DNA from: Callorhinus ursinus
Taxonomy: Eukaryota; Chordata; Mammalia; Carnivora; Otariidae
DNA: 64,000 nucleotides
Assembly: GCF_003265705.1 (NCBI RefSeq)
Contig: NW_020313057.1
Location: forward strand, 4,009,075-4,073,074
Direction: 5' to 3'
In this document: positions 1-10,728 of the stretch, piece after piece
Position numbering within the stretch: the stretch's first letter is position 1
Layout of the letters: the number at the start of each line of letters is the position of its first letter
Made by a program: the position numbers and the translations under genes
Notes under the pieces: model-generated
Database searches by the model: none
The model's input: the letters and a program-made list of their open reading frames with translations, nothing else
What the model was told of the DNA's origin: nothing

Positions 1-168
1 CATCTGCCTTCAGCTCAGGTCATGGTCCCAGGATCCTGGGATCGAGCCCCATATCGGGCTCCTTGTTCAGCGGGAGGCCTGCTTCTCCCTCTCCCACTTC
101 CCCTGCTTGTGTTCCTGCTCTTGCTATCTCTCTCCGTCAAATAAATAAAATCTTAAAAAAAAAAAAAA
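1..168 (+). mobile_element. Carnivore tRNA-Lys SINE, 5' end outside the window
   Basis: Begins inside the tRNA-related part (CTTCAGCTCAGGTCATGGTC) and ends in CAAATAAATAAAATCTT and an A tail. The young subfamily with GGGAGGCCTGCTTCTCC is typical of arctoid genomes. Confidence 0.95.
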
Positions 169-814
169 TTGACAAGAAAAAGTCTAGAAAAGCAGTTGTT
201 AACAAAAGTAACAGCACCACCTGGAGGATGAAAAAGCATCTTGCTCTTTCATTTGTGAGTTGTACTTACTGCTTAATAATGGAATTTTTCTGATACTCAA
301 ATGTTTTACATATGCTCTTGCTGTTAAAATATTTTGGGCAAGTCAAGTATCAATATACAGATAGATACTTTAAAAAATTATAATCCAGATCATAGCAATT
401 TCACAAACCAGCTCCCGACTAGGTAATGAACTAGTATGGGGTCCGGGTCCCCTCCCCAACCCCAATCAACCCTGGAGAAACTTGGAGTGAAGTATGGGTT
501 CCAGGAAGTAAACAAAACCCAAAAAACAAATAGCAAGCAAATAGGTGGGGAGACTATCCTGGTGGGACATTCTTGGGAAGACTGAAGGAGATCTTGAAAT
601 TGCCTCAAATTCCGAAGACTTATTATCATACAAATTTTGTCCTCTAAGTCAATAAAGTCAGAAATTTAAAAAAAAAAAGGGTAAAAATCAATCCCATTTT
701 TGGGATTTGATTTTTACTTGAAAATTATTTTCAAATTTGAAAATTAAACAACATTACTAACCCTTGGGTCAAACAGGAAGTCATCAAAGGCATTAGGAAA
801 TCAAATCCTTATTT

Positions 815-921
815 TAAAAAAAGATTTATTTATTTTAGTAATCTCTATACCCAATGTGGGGCCCAAATTCACAACCCCGAGGTTGCATGCTCCTCCGACT
901 GAGCCAGCCAGGCACCCCAAG
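815..921 (-). mobile_element. Old, short carnivore SINE
   Basis: Starts AAAGATTTATTTATTTTAG and ends CTGAGCCAGCCAGGCACCCC, the complement of the SINE head. It is diverged and short, lacks the pyrimidine-rich middle, and lies inside the old L1. Confidence 0.85.
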
Positions 922-1576
922 AAATACTTTTAACTACAGGCCAAATGTTGTGGGAGACACTAAAGAAAGACTGCTTAGAAGGAAACATGTAGCTTTAAAC
1001 ACATTGATGTGGGAACAAGAAAATTTAAAAACGAGTAAGCTGAGTGTAAGCAATTAACTGACATTGGCAAAAGGATACAGAGCAAACCCAAAGAAACCAG
1101 AAGGGCAGAAAGATAAGGACAGAAACCAGTAAAACAGAAAGAAAATCAATAAATATTAAGAAAGCTAAAAGATGGTTTTCTGAAAAGAAAAGAAAAGTAA
1201 CAGCACAAAATACAGTAAATGCCTACTAATAAAAAATAGCAAGTAACAGATTAAAAACAATGAAAGTTTATTAGGAACAACCATATGTCAATACATTTGA
1301 AAACCTAAATGAAGTGAATTAAAAGAAAAAAAAAAAGCTGAAATTGGCAGAAGAGACCATGAAATTGAAATGGTTATCAAGCCACCTCACGCCCTAAAAC
1401 CTGGGCCTAAATAATTTTACAGTTGAGATTTATTAGAAGCTTAAGAAATAATTAATTGCTATTTAATATAAATTATTTCCAGAAGCTGCTCAGTTATTTT
1501 ATGAGGCTCATATAATCTTCGTTCTAAAACCAGGTAAGGCTAAAAAACAAACAGGTCTAATTCACTTATGAATATA

Positions 1577-1884
1577 CAGTGGACACTTGAACAAGATGGG
1601 GATGGGGTGCTGCCCTCTGTGCACTTGAAAATCCGAAATTTAACTTCTGATTCTCCCATAACTTAACTAATAGCCTACTGCTGACCAAAACCTTATTGAT
1701 AACAGTCAATTAACACATATTTTGTATATGTATTACATATTGTATTCCTACAATAAAGTAAACTAGAGAAAAGAAAATATTATTAAGAAAATCATGAGAA
1801 AGAGAAAATACATTTAGGTACTGTACTGTGTTTACTGAAAAAAATCTGCATATAAGTGGAGCTGTGCAGTTGAAGGGTCAACTG
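1577..1884. mobile_element. Tigger2/MER8-like DNA transposon relic with TA target duplication
   Basis: 308 bases with inverted ends CAGTGGACACTTGAACAAG and GAAGGGTCAACTG, flanked by TA on both sides (1575-1576 and 1885-1886), as expected for a mariner/pogo element. Non-autonomous; no transposase frame. Confidence 0.8.
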
Positions 1885-1907
1885 TAGATATAAAAATCCT
1901 ATATAAA

Positions 1908-2100
1908 GGGGCACCTGGGTGGCTCAGTCGTTGGGTGTCCGCCTTCGGCTCAGGTCACGATCCCAGGGTCCTGGGATTGAGCCCCACACTAGGCTCCTTG
2001 CTCCACGGGAAGCCTGCTTCTCCCTCTCCCACTCCCCCTGTTTGTGTTCCCTCTCTCACTGTCTCTCTGTCAAAAAATAAATAAAAATTAAAAAAAAAAA
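1908..2100 (+). mobile_element. Carnivore SINE with target duplication
   Basis: Complete copy from GGGGCACCTGGGTGGCTCAG to an A tail. The target duplication AAAATCCTATATAAA appears on both sides and lies within L1 sequence. Confidence 0.95.
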
Positions 2101-2186
2101 TCCTATATAAAATACTAGCTAATTCAATATAACTGTATACTAAAAAAATCCTCGACACAACATCAAAACCACTAATAATCAAATTA

Positions 2187-2562
2187 AAAAAGACATAAAT
2201 AGACATTTTTGCAATGATACACAGATGGCCAACAGATACACGAAAAGATGCTCTACATCACTGATCATCAGGGAAATATAAGTCAAAACCACAATGAGAC
2301 ATCACTTCACACCTCCCAGAATGGCTAAAATCAAAAAGACAAGAAATAACAAGTGTTGGCAAGGATGTGGAGAAAGAAGAACCCTCGTGCACTGTTGGTG
2401 GGAATGCAAACTGGTGCAGCCACTGTGGAAAACAGTATGGAGGTTCCTCAAAAAAACAAAAAAAAAGAACTATCCTAAGATGTAGTAATCCCACTACTGG
2501 GTATTTACCCGTTTACTGCACCATTTATTTACAATAACCAAAGTATGGAAGCGTGCGTGCTC

Positions 2563-2609
<47 letters not shown>

Positions 2610-2888
2610 TAGAATATTACTCAGCCATAAAAAAAGGAGTAAGACTGTGCCATTTGCAACAACATGGATGGATCTAGAGGGTATAATGATAAGTGAAATA
2701 AGTCAGTCGGAGAAAGGCAAATACCATATGCAGAATTTAAGAAACAAAACAAATGGACAAAGAAAAAAAGAGACAAAAAAAACACAAACTCTTAAATACA
2801 GAGAACTGGTGTTGCCAGAGGGGAAGTCTGTGGGGAGATGGGTGGAATGGATAAAGGGGATTTCAGACTAAAAAAAAAAAAAAAACAA
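2187..2888 (+). mobile_element. L1 3' end with an internal (CA)n tract
   Basis: Contains the L1 ORF2 C-terminal text (TGTTGGCAAGGATGTGGAG, ACCCTCGTGCACTGTTGGTG), the 3'UTR and a terminal A tract at about 2870. A (CA) microsatellite occupies 2563-2604. Frames are broken. Confidence 0.85.
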
Positions 2889-3718
2889 TCAACAAGTAGG
2901 GTCTACTCAAAGAATGAAAGGAGACTTCTGAGAGTGATGTCACCATCACAAGGTGAGCCGTTCCTTTTTCCTCTCCCCTTTGATTTACAAGTAACTGGAC
3001 ATCTATAACCAAAAAACAAACAAACAAAAGCACCTGTGCACAGCATCCAAATCACCAACGGTGGATGGGAGCAGGGAGGGCAACGAAGGAGGGGAGCGGT
3101 CATGGAAATGGTGGGTCAGCAACATCCTTCTGGCAGGAGGTGGAGGGTGAAGGTGTTGAGTGAGTGTCAGCCACCCATTCTGCAGCTTCCACAGCTGGAG
3201 GGACCGCAGGAAAGTGCCTCCTCCTACCTGCCCAGGGATTCCGCCCGCGGACTTCTAGGTTCACCCAAAGCCACAAATGCTAGGTACACACCTCCCCTGA
3301 GTTGGCCACCACCCCCCCTTTTTAAGTGCACTCTGCCTAGAGAAATCAATAACATGTGCTATAGTGCCACCTTCTGGAAAACAAAAGAAAGGCTCCTAAT
3401 TAATTACAGGTTGAACTGTCAGAATCAAAGCGAACAAAACCTTGCCTAAGTTAAGAAAGGTGCTCATTACTTCAAATGTGATGGCAGAGACACTTTTTAT
3501 CAGACACCATGAAAAATCACGGTAATACAGCATTAAAAATAAAAATAAAAACAACCTGACAATTTTCCAGCAAAGGAGCCCTAAGAATATTACGATCTAA
3601 CTGATAAAGATTTTAAAACAGCTTTTATGAAGAAATTCAGCGAGCTACAAGAAAACTTAGAAAGGCAACACAATGGCCTCAGGATTAATAAACAGAAGAA
3701 CTTTACAGAAGAAATTCT

Positions 3719-3910
3719 TTTTTTTTTTTTTTTTTAAGATTTCATTTATTTGTCAGAGAGACAGAGAAAGCACAAGCAGGGGGAGTGAGAGAGGGAGAAG
3801 CAGGCTCCCCACTGAGCAAGGAGCCCGATGCAGGACTCGATCCCAGGGCCCTGGAATGATGACCTGAGCTGAAGGCAGACGCTTAACGACTGAGCCACCC
3901 AGGCGCCCCC
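3719..3910 (-). mobile_element. Carnivore SINE with target duplication
   Basis: Poly-T start and reverse head ACTGAGCCACCCAGGCGCCCC. Target duplication ACAGAAGAAATTCT on both sides. Confidence 0.95.
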
Positions 3911-4214
3911 ACAGAAGAAATTCTAAAAAAGAGCCAAACAAATTTGGGGGCAGAGGAACTCACTAAATGAGATGAAGAATGCAACAGAATGCATTGGCAA
4001 TACAGCAAATATTCCATCTTCAAGATGGAAGACAGGAACCTAAAAATGATTCAAGCGGAAGAAGTGAGAGAATGAAGATTTTAAAAAAGAAAAGAAGTCC
4101 TCTGAGATTCCACACAGAAACAGATTCCATTGGAAAAGCCAATGTAAGAAAGATGGGTATTCCAGAAGGGGAGACAGGAGGACAAGAACAGAGTGTTTAT
4201 TTAAAGAAGTAATA

Positions 4215-4562
4215 GCGCTGTGAATTGTGTAAGACTGATGAATCACAGACCTGTACCTCTGAAACAAATAATACATTATATGTTAAAAAAAAAATAAAAA
4301 AAGAAGATAGTAGGAAGGGAAAAATGAAGGGGGGAAAATCGGATGGGGAGACGAACCATGAGAGACGATGGACTCTGAGAAACAAACTGAGGGTTCTAGA
4401 GGGGGGGGGGGTGGGGGGATGGGTTAGCCTGGTGATGGGTATTAAAGAGGGCACGTTCTGCGTGGAGCGCTGGGTGTTATGAACAAACAATGAATCATGG
4501 ATCACTACATCAAAAACTAATGATGTAATGTATGGTGATTAACATAACAACAACAACAACAA
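4215..4562 (+). mobile_element. Young carnivore L1 3' end nested in an older L1
   Basis: 5'-truncated L1 3'UTR: GAACCATGAGAGACGATGGA, a G-rich tract near 4402, CTGGGTGTTATGAACAAAC and GATGTAATGTATGGTGATTA, ending in an (AAC)n tail. The target duplication AAGTAATAGC lies at about 4206-4215 and 4564-4573. Confidence 0.88.
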
Positions 4563-4718
4563 AAAGTAATAGCTGAGAACTTCCCAAACCTGGGGAAGGA
4601 ACTGGATACACAAGTCTATGAAGCTAGTAGAATACCTTCTTATCTCGATGCCAGAAGACCTCTCCAAGACACAATTATATCAAAGCTGTCAAAAGTCAAT
4701 GATAAAGAAAAAATTTGA

Positions 4719-4916
4719 GGGCGCCTGGGTGGCTCAGTTGGTTAAGCGACTGCCTTCGGCTCAGGTCACGATCCTGGAGTCCCGGGATCGAGTCCCACAT
4801 CGGGCTCCCTGCTCAGCGGGGAGTCTGCTTCTCCCTCTGATCCTCCTCCCTCTCGTGCTCTCTATCTCTCATTCTCTCTCTCTCAAATAAATAAATAAAA
4901 TCTTAAAAAAAAAAAA
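4719..4916 (+). mobile_element. Carnivore SINE with target duplication
   Basis: Subfamily with GTTGGTTAAGCGACTGCC and CGGGGAGTCTGCTTCTCC. Target duplication AAGAAAAAATTTGA on both sides. Confidence 0.95.
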
Positions 4917-5169
4917 AAGAAAAAATTTGAAAGGCAACCGGGGTAGGGGGGGATAGCAACCTACAAAGGATCAGGCTATCAGATTTCTCAGCAGAAACTC
5001 TATAGGCCAGGAGAGAGGAGAATGGCATATGAAAAATATTTGAAGATTAAAAGCTGCCAGCCAACAATATTCTGCAAAGTTATCCTTAGATGGGAAGGGG
5101 AAATAAAGACTTTCCCAGACAAACACAAGCTGGAGTTTACCATCTTATTCTTTATAATAAGAAATGCTC

Positions 5170-5370
5170 GGGCACCTGGGTGGCTCAGTCGTTAAGCGTC
5201 TGCCTTCGGCTCAGGTCATGGTCCCAGGGTCCTGGGATCGAGCCCCGCATCAGGCTCCCTGCTCGGTGGGAAGCCTGCTTCTCCCTCTCCCACTCCCCCT
5301 GCTTGTGTTCCTGCTCTCGCTATGTCTCTGTCAAATAAATAAATATAACCTTAAAAAAAATAATAAAAAA
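5170..5370 (+). mobile_element. Carnivore SINE with target duplication
   Basis: Subfamily with GTCGTTAAGCGTCTGCC and GGGAAGCCTGCTTCTCC. AAGAAATGCT occurs on both sides. Confidence 0.95.
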
Positions 5371-5514
5371 AGAAATGCTGAAAGCTCTTAGAGCTGAAAC
5401 AAAAAGACAGAAATACACAAAACTCTGATTAAGGTGATAAACAGTCAGAATTAGAAAACTGTTAACTCTTTTCTAGAATAGTATATTAAACTCTTAATTA
5501 TAGTATAAAGGTTC

Positions 5515-5698
5515 GGGCGCCTGGGTGGCTCAGCTGGTTAAGCGATTGCCTTCAGCTCAGGTCATGATCCTGGGCTCCTGGGATCGAGCCCCGCATCGTG
5601 CTCCCCCCTGCTCTGGAGGGAGCCTACTTCTCCCTCTCCCTCTGCCTGCCACTCCCCCTGCTTGTGCTCTGTCAAATAAATAAAATCTTTAAAAAAAC
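5515..5698 (+). mobile_element. Carnivore SINE with target duplication
   Basis: Head GGGCGCCTGGGTGGCTCAG and short tail ATAAATAAAATCTTT. The flanking near-repeats TATAGTATAAAGGTT and TATAATATAAAAGTT are the target duplication. Confidence 0.93.
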
Positions 5699-6954
5699 AA
5701 GATAAAAAAATATAATATAAAAGTTCAAGGAAAAGAAGAGTAACTATGGTTACTACTTGGTGATGACATCGCAGCACAAAGGAAATAATTTGTGACATAA
5801 AATATAAAAAGGGAAGAGAAAAGGATGGACCCTTTATAGGTGAAGATAAATTGCTGATAGCAGAGAAAGGATTATTTTACCAAAGAGATGTTTTATGCAA
5901 ACCTCATGGTCACCACAAGGCAAAGATCTAGAGCAGAGACACTAAACATAAAAGGTGGGGGGAGACTAAGCAAATCACCATGGAAAACCAACTTAAAAAG
6001 TAGGCAGAAACAAGGAAAAACAAACAATGTGGAGACCAAACCACCAGAAGACAAAAGATAAAATGGCAGTAGTAAATCCTTACCCATCAATAATCACCCT
6101 AAATTTAAATGGACTGAATACATCAGTCAAAAGGCACAGAGTGGCTGGATGGACAAAAAAAGACCCTACCATATGCTGCCTGCAGGGGTCATGTCTCAGC
6201 TCTAAGGACACACACAGGCTCAAAGTGAAGGGATGGAATATATGTTAATAAATTGGACACATTTCAATCTAATTTTACACCTCAAGGAACTAGAAAAAAA
6301 AGAACTAAGCCCAAATTTAGCAGAAAGGAGGAAATAATAAAGATCAGAAAAAAAAATAGAGACCAGAAAAACAACAGAAAAGATCGAGACTAAGAGCTGA
6401 TTCTTTGAAAAGATAAAAAAAATTGACAAATCTTTAGACTAAGGAAAAAAGAAGACACAAATTAGAAATCAAAGAGGAGACAACTGATACTACAGAAATA
6501 CACAGAATCATAAGAGATGACTGTGAAAGATTATATGCCAACAAATTACATAACCTAGAAGAAATGGATACATTTCTAGAAACCTACAACCTAAGACTGA
6601 ATCAAAAAGAAACCAAAAATTTGAACAGACCAATAATGAATAAACCAGCATCACTTTGATGCCAAAACCAGAGAAGGATACCACAAAAAAGAAAAAGGTA
6701 GTCAATATCTCTGATGAATACAGATGCAAAAATTCTCAACAAAACATTAGTGAATCAAATTCAAGAACACATTAAAAGGATTATACACCATGACCAAGTG
6801 GGATTTACCCGTGGGATGTGAGGATGGTTCAACATACACAAATCAATAAATTTAAGACATTACATCAAATAAAAATCACATAATCATCTCAATAGATACA
6901 GAAAAAGCACTTCACAAAATACAAAACCTTTTCCTGATAAAAACCCTTAATAGA

Positions 6955-7221
6955 TTGGGTATAGAAGGAACATACCTCAACATAATAAAAGTCACATATG
7001 ACAAATTCACAGCTAACATTATACTCAAAAGAGATAAAATGAAAGCATTTCCTCTAAAATTAGGAGCAAGACAAGGATGCCCACTCTCACCACTCCTATT
7101 CAGTATAGTACTGGAAGTCTTAGCTGGAGCAATTAGGCAAGACAAAGAAATAAAAAGCATCCAAATTGGAAAGGAAGAAGTAAAATTGTTGCTATTTGCT
7201 GATGACATATCTTATACATAG
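6955..7221 (+). pseudogene. L1 ORF2 reverse-transcriptase relict
   Basis: This open stretch retains [20 protein letters not shown] and the FADD catalytic motif ([11 protein letters not shown] near 7190-7215). It is an isolated fragment of an L1 polymerase and ends at a stop immediately after; no function is expected. Confidence 0.9.
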
Positions 7222-7302
7222 AAAATCCCAAAGAGTCAGTCAAAAAACCATTGCAGTGATCAACAATTTCAGTAGAGCAGCCGGATATAAAATCAACAAA
7301 CA

Positions 7303-7515
7303 GAGGGCGCCTGGGGGACTCAGTTGGTTAAGCGACTGCCTTCGGCTCAGGTCATGATCCTGGAGTCCCGGGATCGAGTCCCACATCGGGCTCCCTGCTC
7401 GGCAGGGAGTCTGCTTCTCCCTCTGACCCTCTTCCCTCTCATGCTCTGTATCTCTCATTCTCTCTCTAATAAATAAATAAATAAAATCTTAAAAAAAAAA
7501 GAATGCTTTAAAAAA
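7303..7515 (+). mobile_element. Carnivore SINE with target duplication
   Basis: Head GGGCGCCTGGGGGACTCAG. The A tail is extended by GAATGCTTTAAAAA. Target duplication AAATCAACAAACAGA on both sides. Confidence 0.94.
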
Positions 7516-8639
7516 AAATCAACAAACAGAAATCAGTTACATTCCTTTACACTCAGGATGCACTCAATAACAATAAAGTACTTAGTAATAAATTTAACCA
7601 AGGAAGTGAATGGAAATCTACGAGACTTTCCTGAAAGAAATTGAAGACACAAATGAATGGAAAGACACCCCAGTTCATGGATCTGAAAAAATTAATATTG
7701 CTATAATGGCCAAACTACCCAAAGCAATCTGCAGAGATTCAATGCAATCTCCATTAAAATACCAAAGGCATTCTTCAAAAAAGAAAAAAGAAAGAGAGAA
7801 AGAAAGAAAAGAAAAGAAAAGAAAAGAAAAGAAAAGAAAAGAAAAGAAAAGAAAAGAAAAGAAAAAAAGAAAAAACAACCCTAAAATTTGTGTGGACCCA
7901 AAGAAGACCGTGAATAGCCAGAGCAATGCTGAGAAAAAAGAATAAAGCTGGAGGCATCATGCTTCCAGGTTTCAAACTATACTACAAAGCCATAGTAATA
8001 AAAGCAGGATGATCTGGCACAAAAATAGATACAGCGACCAGTAAAACAGAATAGAAGGTCTAGACTCAAATCCCAGTATATATGGTCAAGAATACCCAAT
8101 GGGGAAAGGACAGTCTCTTCAACAAACAGTGCTGGGAAAACTGGAGAAACACAAGTAGAAAAAGGAAAGTGGACCATTATCTCACATCTCTCACAAAAAT
8201 TAACTTGAAATGGATGAAACACTTAAAACTAAGACCTGAAACCATAAAACCCCTAGAAGGAAATGTAGGGAAAAAGTTGATCGATACTGGTCTTGGCACT
8301 GACTTTTTGAACACGACGCCAAAAGCTCAGGCAACAAAAGCAAAAATCAACAAATGGGACCACTTCAACTCAAAAGCTTCTGCACATCAAAATTAACAAG
8401 TAACAAAATGAAAACCTACAGAACAGGAGAAAATGTTTGCCAGCCATCTATCAGACAAGGGGTTAATATCCAAAATATACAAAGAAGTCAGTCAACTTAA
8501 AAACAACCCAGGGATAGGCTAAATGGTAAGATCGTACAATGAAGAAAAGATATCTACTCACAATCATAGTAAACTGGAAATAAAAAGGAACTTTTCTTAA
8601 GTTGGTAAAAGTTACACTTGGAGGAGAAATTTGTGAAGG

Positions 8640-9250
8640 ATACATTCACTTTAAGATAAAGACCAAGAAATGGAAGCCCACTATCATCACTATCATTTAA
8701 CATAGTATTGGAGGTCTGGCCAACCCTATCAGGAAAGACAAAGAAATAGAGGGTGTAAGGATGGGAACAAAACAGGTAAAATTTTCTTTATTTGCAGATG
8801 ATCAACTACATAGAGAAATCAAAAAGTTATTGGCATAAGAGCCTAATAAGCTTGCCAGAGGCAAGATCACCATATAAAAAAATTAATAACATTTCTCTAC
8901 ACCAACAATAAGCATCTAGTATATTTTTTAAAATATACTAGAAAGTTGCCGTTCACAGTATCAACAAAAACAATGACACATCTAAGAATTAAGAATACTC
9001 AACACTTCAGTGGAGATAATTTTAAAAATTAAAAGCCATAGAGGATGGAATGAATAAATGGGAAGATACTCCACGATCTTAAAAAGGGATGATTTCATAT
9101 ATAGAAGACATTAGTCCCCACAAAATTGGTTTATTCATTTAATGTGATCCTAATTCTACTTCTGAGTGGGATGGTCTTTAAACTAGTGCTCTGAGAACAT
9201 CTAGAAAACCTGAACGAAATAAATATCCTAAAGGGAGTTATCAACCACTG
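8640..9250 (+). mobile_element. Second old L1 ORF2 fragment
   Basis: RT-region text (CACTATCATCACTATCATTT, GAGGTCTGGCCAACCCTATC, TTTGCAGATGATC) in the same direction as the preceding L1 but from a more diverged copy. Confidence 0.7.
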
Positions 9251-9467
9251 TAGGAGAATCCCAATCTCCATCAACAGTTCTGTGGGTGGTCCTCCTCCAG
9301 GATAAGCCCCAGACTCTCAGCTTCCCGCCTGGCCTAGAGTCGGCCAATGCTCCCAGGGCAAAAATGGCCACATAAGTTAGCTCATCGCTCTAAGGTATAC
9401 CCTGGTTCTGGTTCCCTAGTTCTTGTCCCAGCAACTCCAGGACCTTCAGAGAAATGACTTCTGTCTT

Positions 9468-9610
9468 TCATTCAACAAACATTTGTGAGGACCCGCTATG
9501 GGCTGGGCACTATACTAAGTACTGGGGGTAAAGCAGTGAAGAGGGCAGGGTCCCTTCCCTCTGTGAGCTTTTAGGGATGGCCCGAAGCTGTAAGAGGCAC
9601 GGAAATAAGG
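9468..9610 (-). mobile_element. L2 fragment
   Basis: CATTCAACAAACATTTGTGAG then GGGCTGGGCACTATACTAAG is the complement of the L2 3' end. Confidence 0.7.
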
Positions 9611-9704
9611 CCTGATCCTCAAAATGGACTGTCCAATGTTCCAGTAGAATGGCATCACATGGGAACCGGAAAGAGGGTTTAAGAACGTCAGGTAATTCTC
9701 CTAC

Positions 9705-9850
9705 CTGCAGTGCTTTTTGGGGAGCCTATCCAGGGAGATGCTTCTGTTTCCACAGGGACACTTGAAAAACCTCTTTAGGCCATCATGCCAGTGGTAGTCA
9801 TGCTGCTCAATGATGCAGTTCTCCAAAGGCTTGAAGTGGGTGTAGGCACA
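9705..9850 (-). CDS. MCM10: MCM10 exon 18 (residues 784-831), tandem zinc fingers, last exon in the window
   Basis: 146 bases encode CAYTHFKPLENCIIEQH (C784, C795, H800) and FKCPCGNRSISLDRLPKKHC (C814, C816, C831). The donor AG then GTAGGA cuts inside the second zinc finger, whose fourth cysteine is in the next exon. I searched 1-9700 by eye for the expected NCGLYKWERDG exon and did not find it. Confidence 0.97.
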
Positions 9851-10687
9851 CTGCATAAAACCAAAAGGAGAGCACACATCTCTCAAGAGCTTTGAAAGAG
9901 AAACTGGCTAGCTGCTGAGATGGCAATCTGTTCCATGAGAACTTTTGTTTCCTCACCACCACCCAGGTAGCTGAGAGCAGAGCAACCACCTTATCCATCA
10001 GCTGCACTGATTTCTTGAGTCCCACGGACTGATGCCACTTTTTCTTGTGTTTGCCACAATTTTTGGTCAGGCATGAAGTACACAACAACCTTCTGTAACA
10101 TCAAGACAAAAACACTGGAAACCTCCCGATAGCTTCATCAGGTCTGTCCTAAATTTACTGCCATTGCTTGGTGATAGGACACTGACACTGGGGCCTATTC
10201 AGTAGCCCTTTTATTTCCTCTTAAAAAGCCTCAGAAAAGGATGTAAGCTTATTACTACTCTTATTTCATAAGCAGCAAAATCAAGCAAAGATATTAATTC
10301 ACTTGTAATTTTGATCCTCACAAGGACTGAATAGAATAGGAAACAATTAGCAGCATCCAGACTAAGAAAGAGAACCTCCCCAGCACTCCTGAAGCCCTCC
10401 CCGTGCCCCCTTCCAGGCACTGCTCCCCTGCACCGCCAGGGTAATCACCACCCTGCTTTCTAGCAGCAGAGATTTATTTGCCTGGTTTTGAATTTTGCAT
10501 AAATGTAATTGTATGATACATTTTAAAAAGGGGGGGGAGGGGAGGGGAGGGGAGGGGAGGGGAAAGGAGGGGAGAAAAAGAAAGAAGGAAGGAAGGAAGG
10601 AAGGAAGGAAGGAAGGAAGGAAGGAAGGAAGGAAGNNNNNNNNNNAAGGAAGGAAGGAAGGAAGGAAGGAAGGAAGGAAGGAAGGAA

Positions 10688-10728
<41 letters not shown>

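Larger units (their letters stand above)
740..2186 (+). mobile_element. Old L1 ORF2 fragment interrupted by Tigger and SINE copies
   Basis: A-rich sequence with decayed L1 ORF2 words (for example TTTTCTGAAAAGA and GAGGCTCATATAATC). Reading across the inserted Tigger (1577-1884) and SINE (1908-2100), the L1 text continues as ...CTTATGAATA / TAGATATAAAAATCC / TAGCTAATTCAATAT, so this is one L1 copy split by later insertions. No open ORF2 remains. Confidence 0.7.
3490..5514 (+). mobile_element. L1 5'/ORF1-like region, carrying nested SINE and L1 insertions
   Basis: Decayed L1 text runs through 3490-3703, 3925-4205, 4563-4703, 4931-5160 and 5371-5500, including TTTCTCAGCAGAAACTCTA and AATAAAGACTTTCCCAGAC. 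It is interrupted by SINEs and a younger L1 3' end listed separately. No intact ORF1. Confidence 0.7.
5700..8465 (+). mobile_element. L1 ORF2-derived sequence, decayed
   Basis: Follows the L1 ORF2 order: an endonuclease-like piece (about 6060-6248, SIITLNLNGLNTSVKRHRVA), deletions, a reverse-transcriptase piece (6955-7221), then C-terminal text (7540-8400, [20 protein letters not shown]). Multiple stops and deletions make it inactive. A SINE (7303-7515) and an (AAAAG)n tract (about 7795-7870) interrupt it. Confidence 0.85.

Noticed and set aside
2545..2871. Open frame beginning with a His-Thr repeat
   Set aside because: It is a (CA)n microsatellite inside an L1 3' end.
5170..5370. tRNA genes suggested by SINE heads
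   Set aside because: The tRNA-Lys-like heads belong to SINEs with A tails and target duplications; no free-standing intact tRNA was seen.
7610..7945. Lysine-rich open frame
   Set aside because: It is L1 ORF2 debris fused to an (AAAAG)n repeat.
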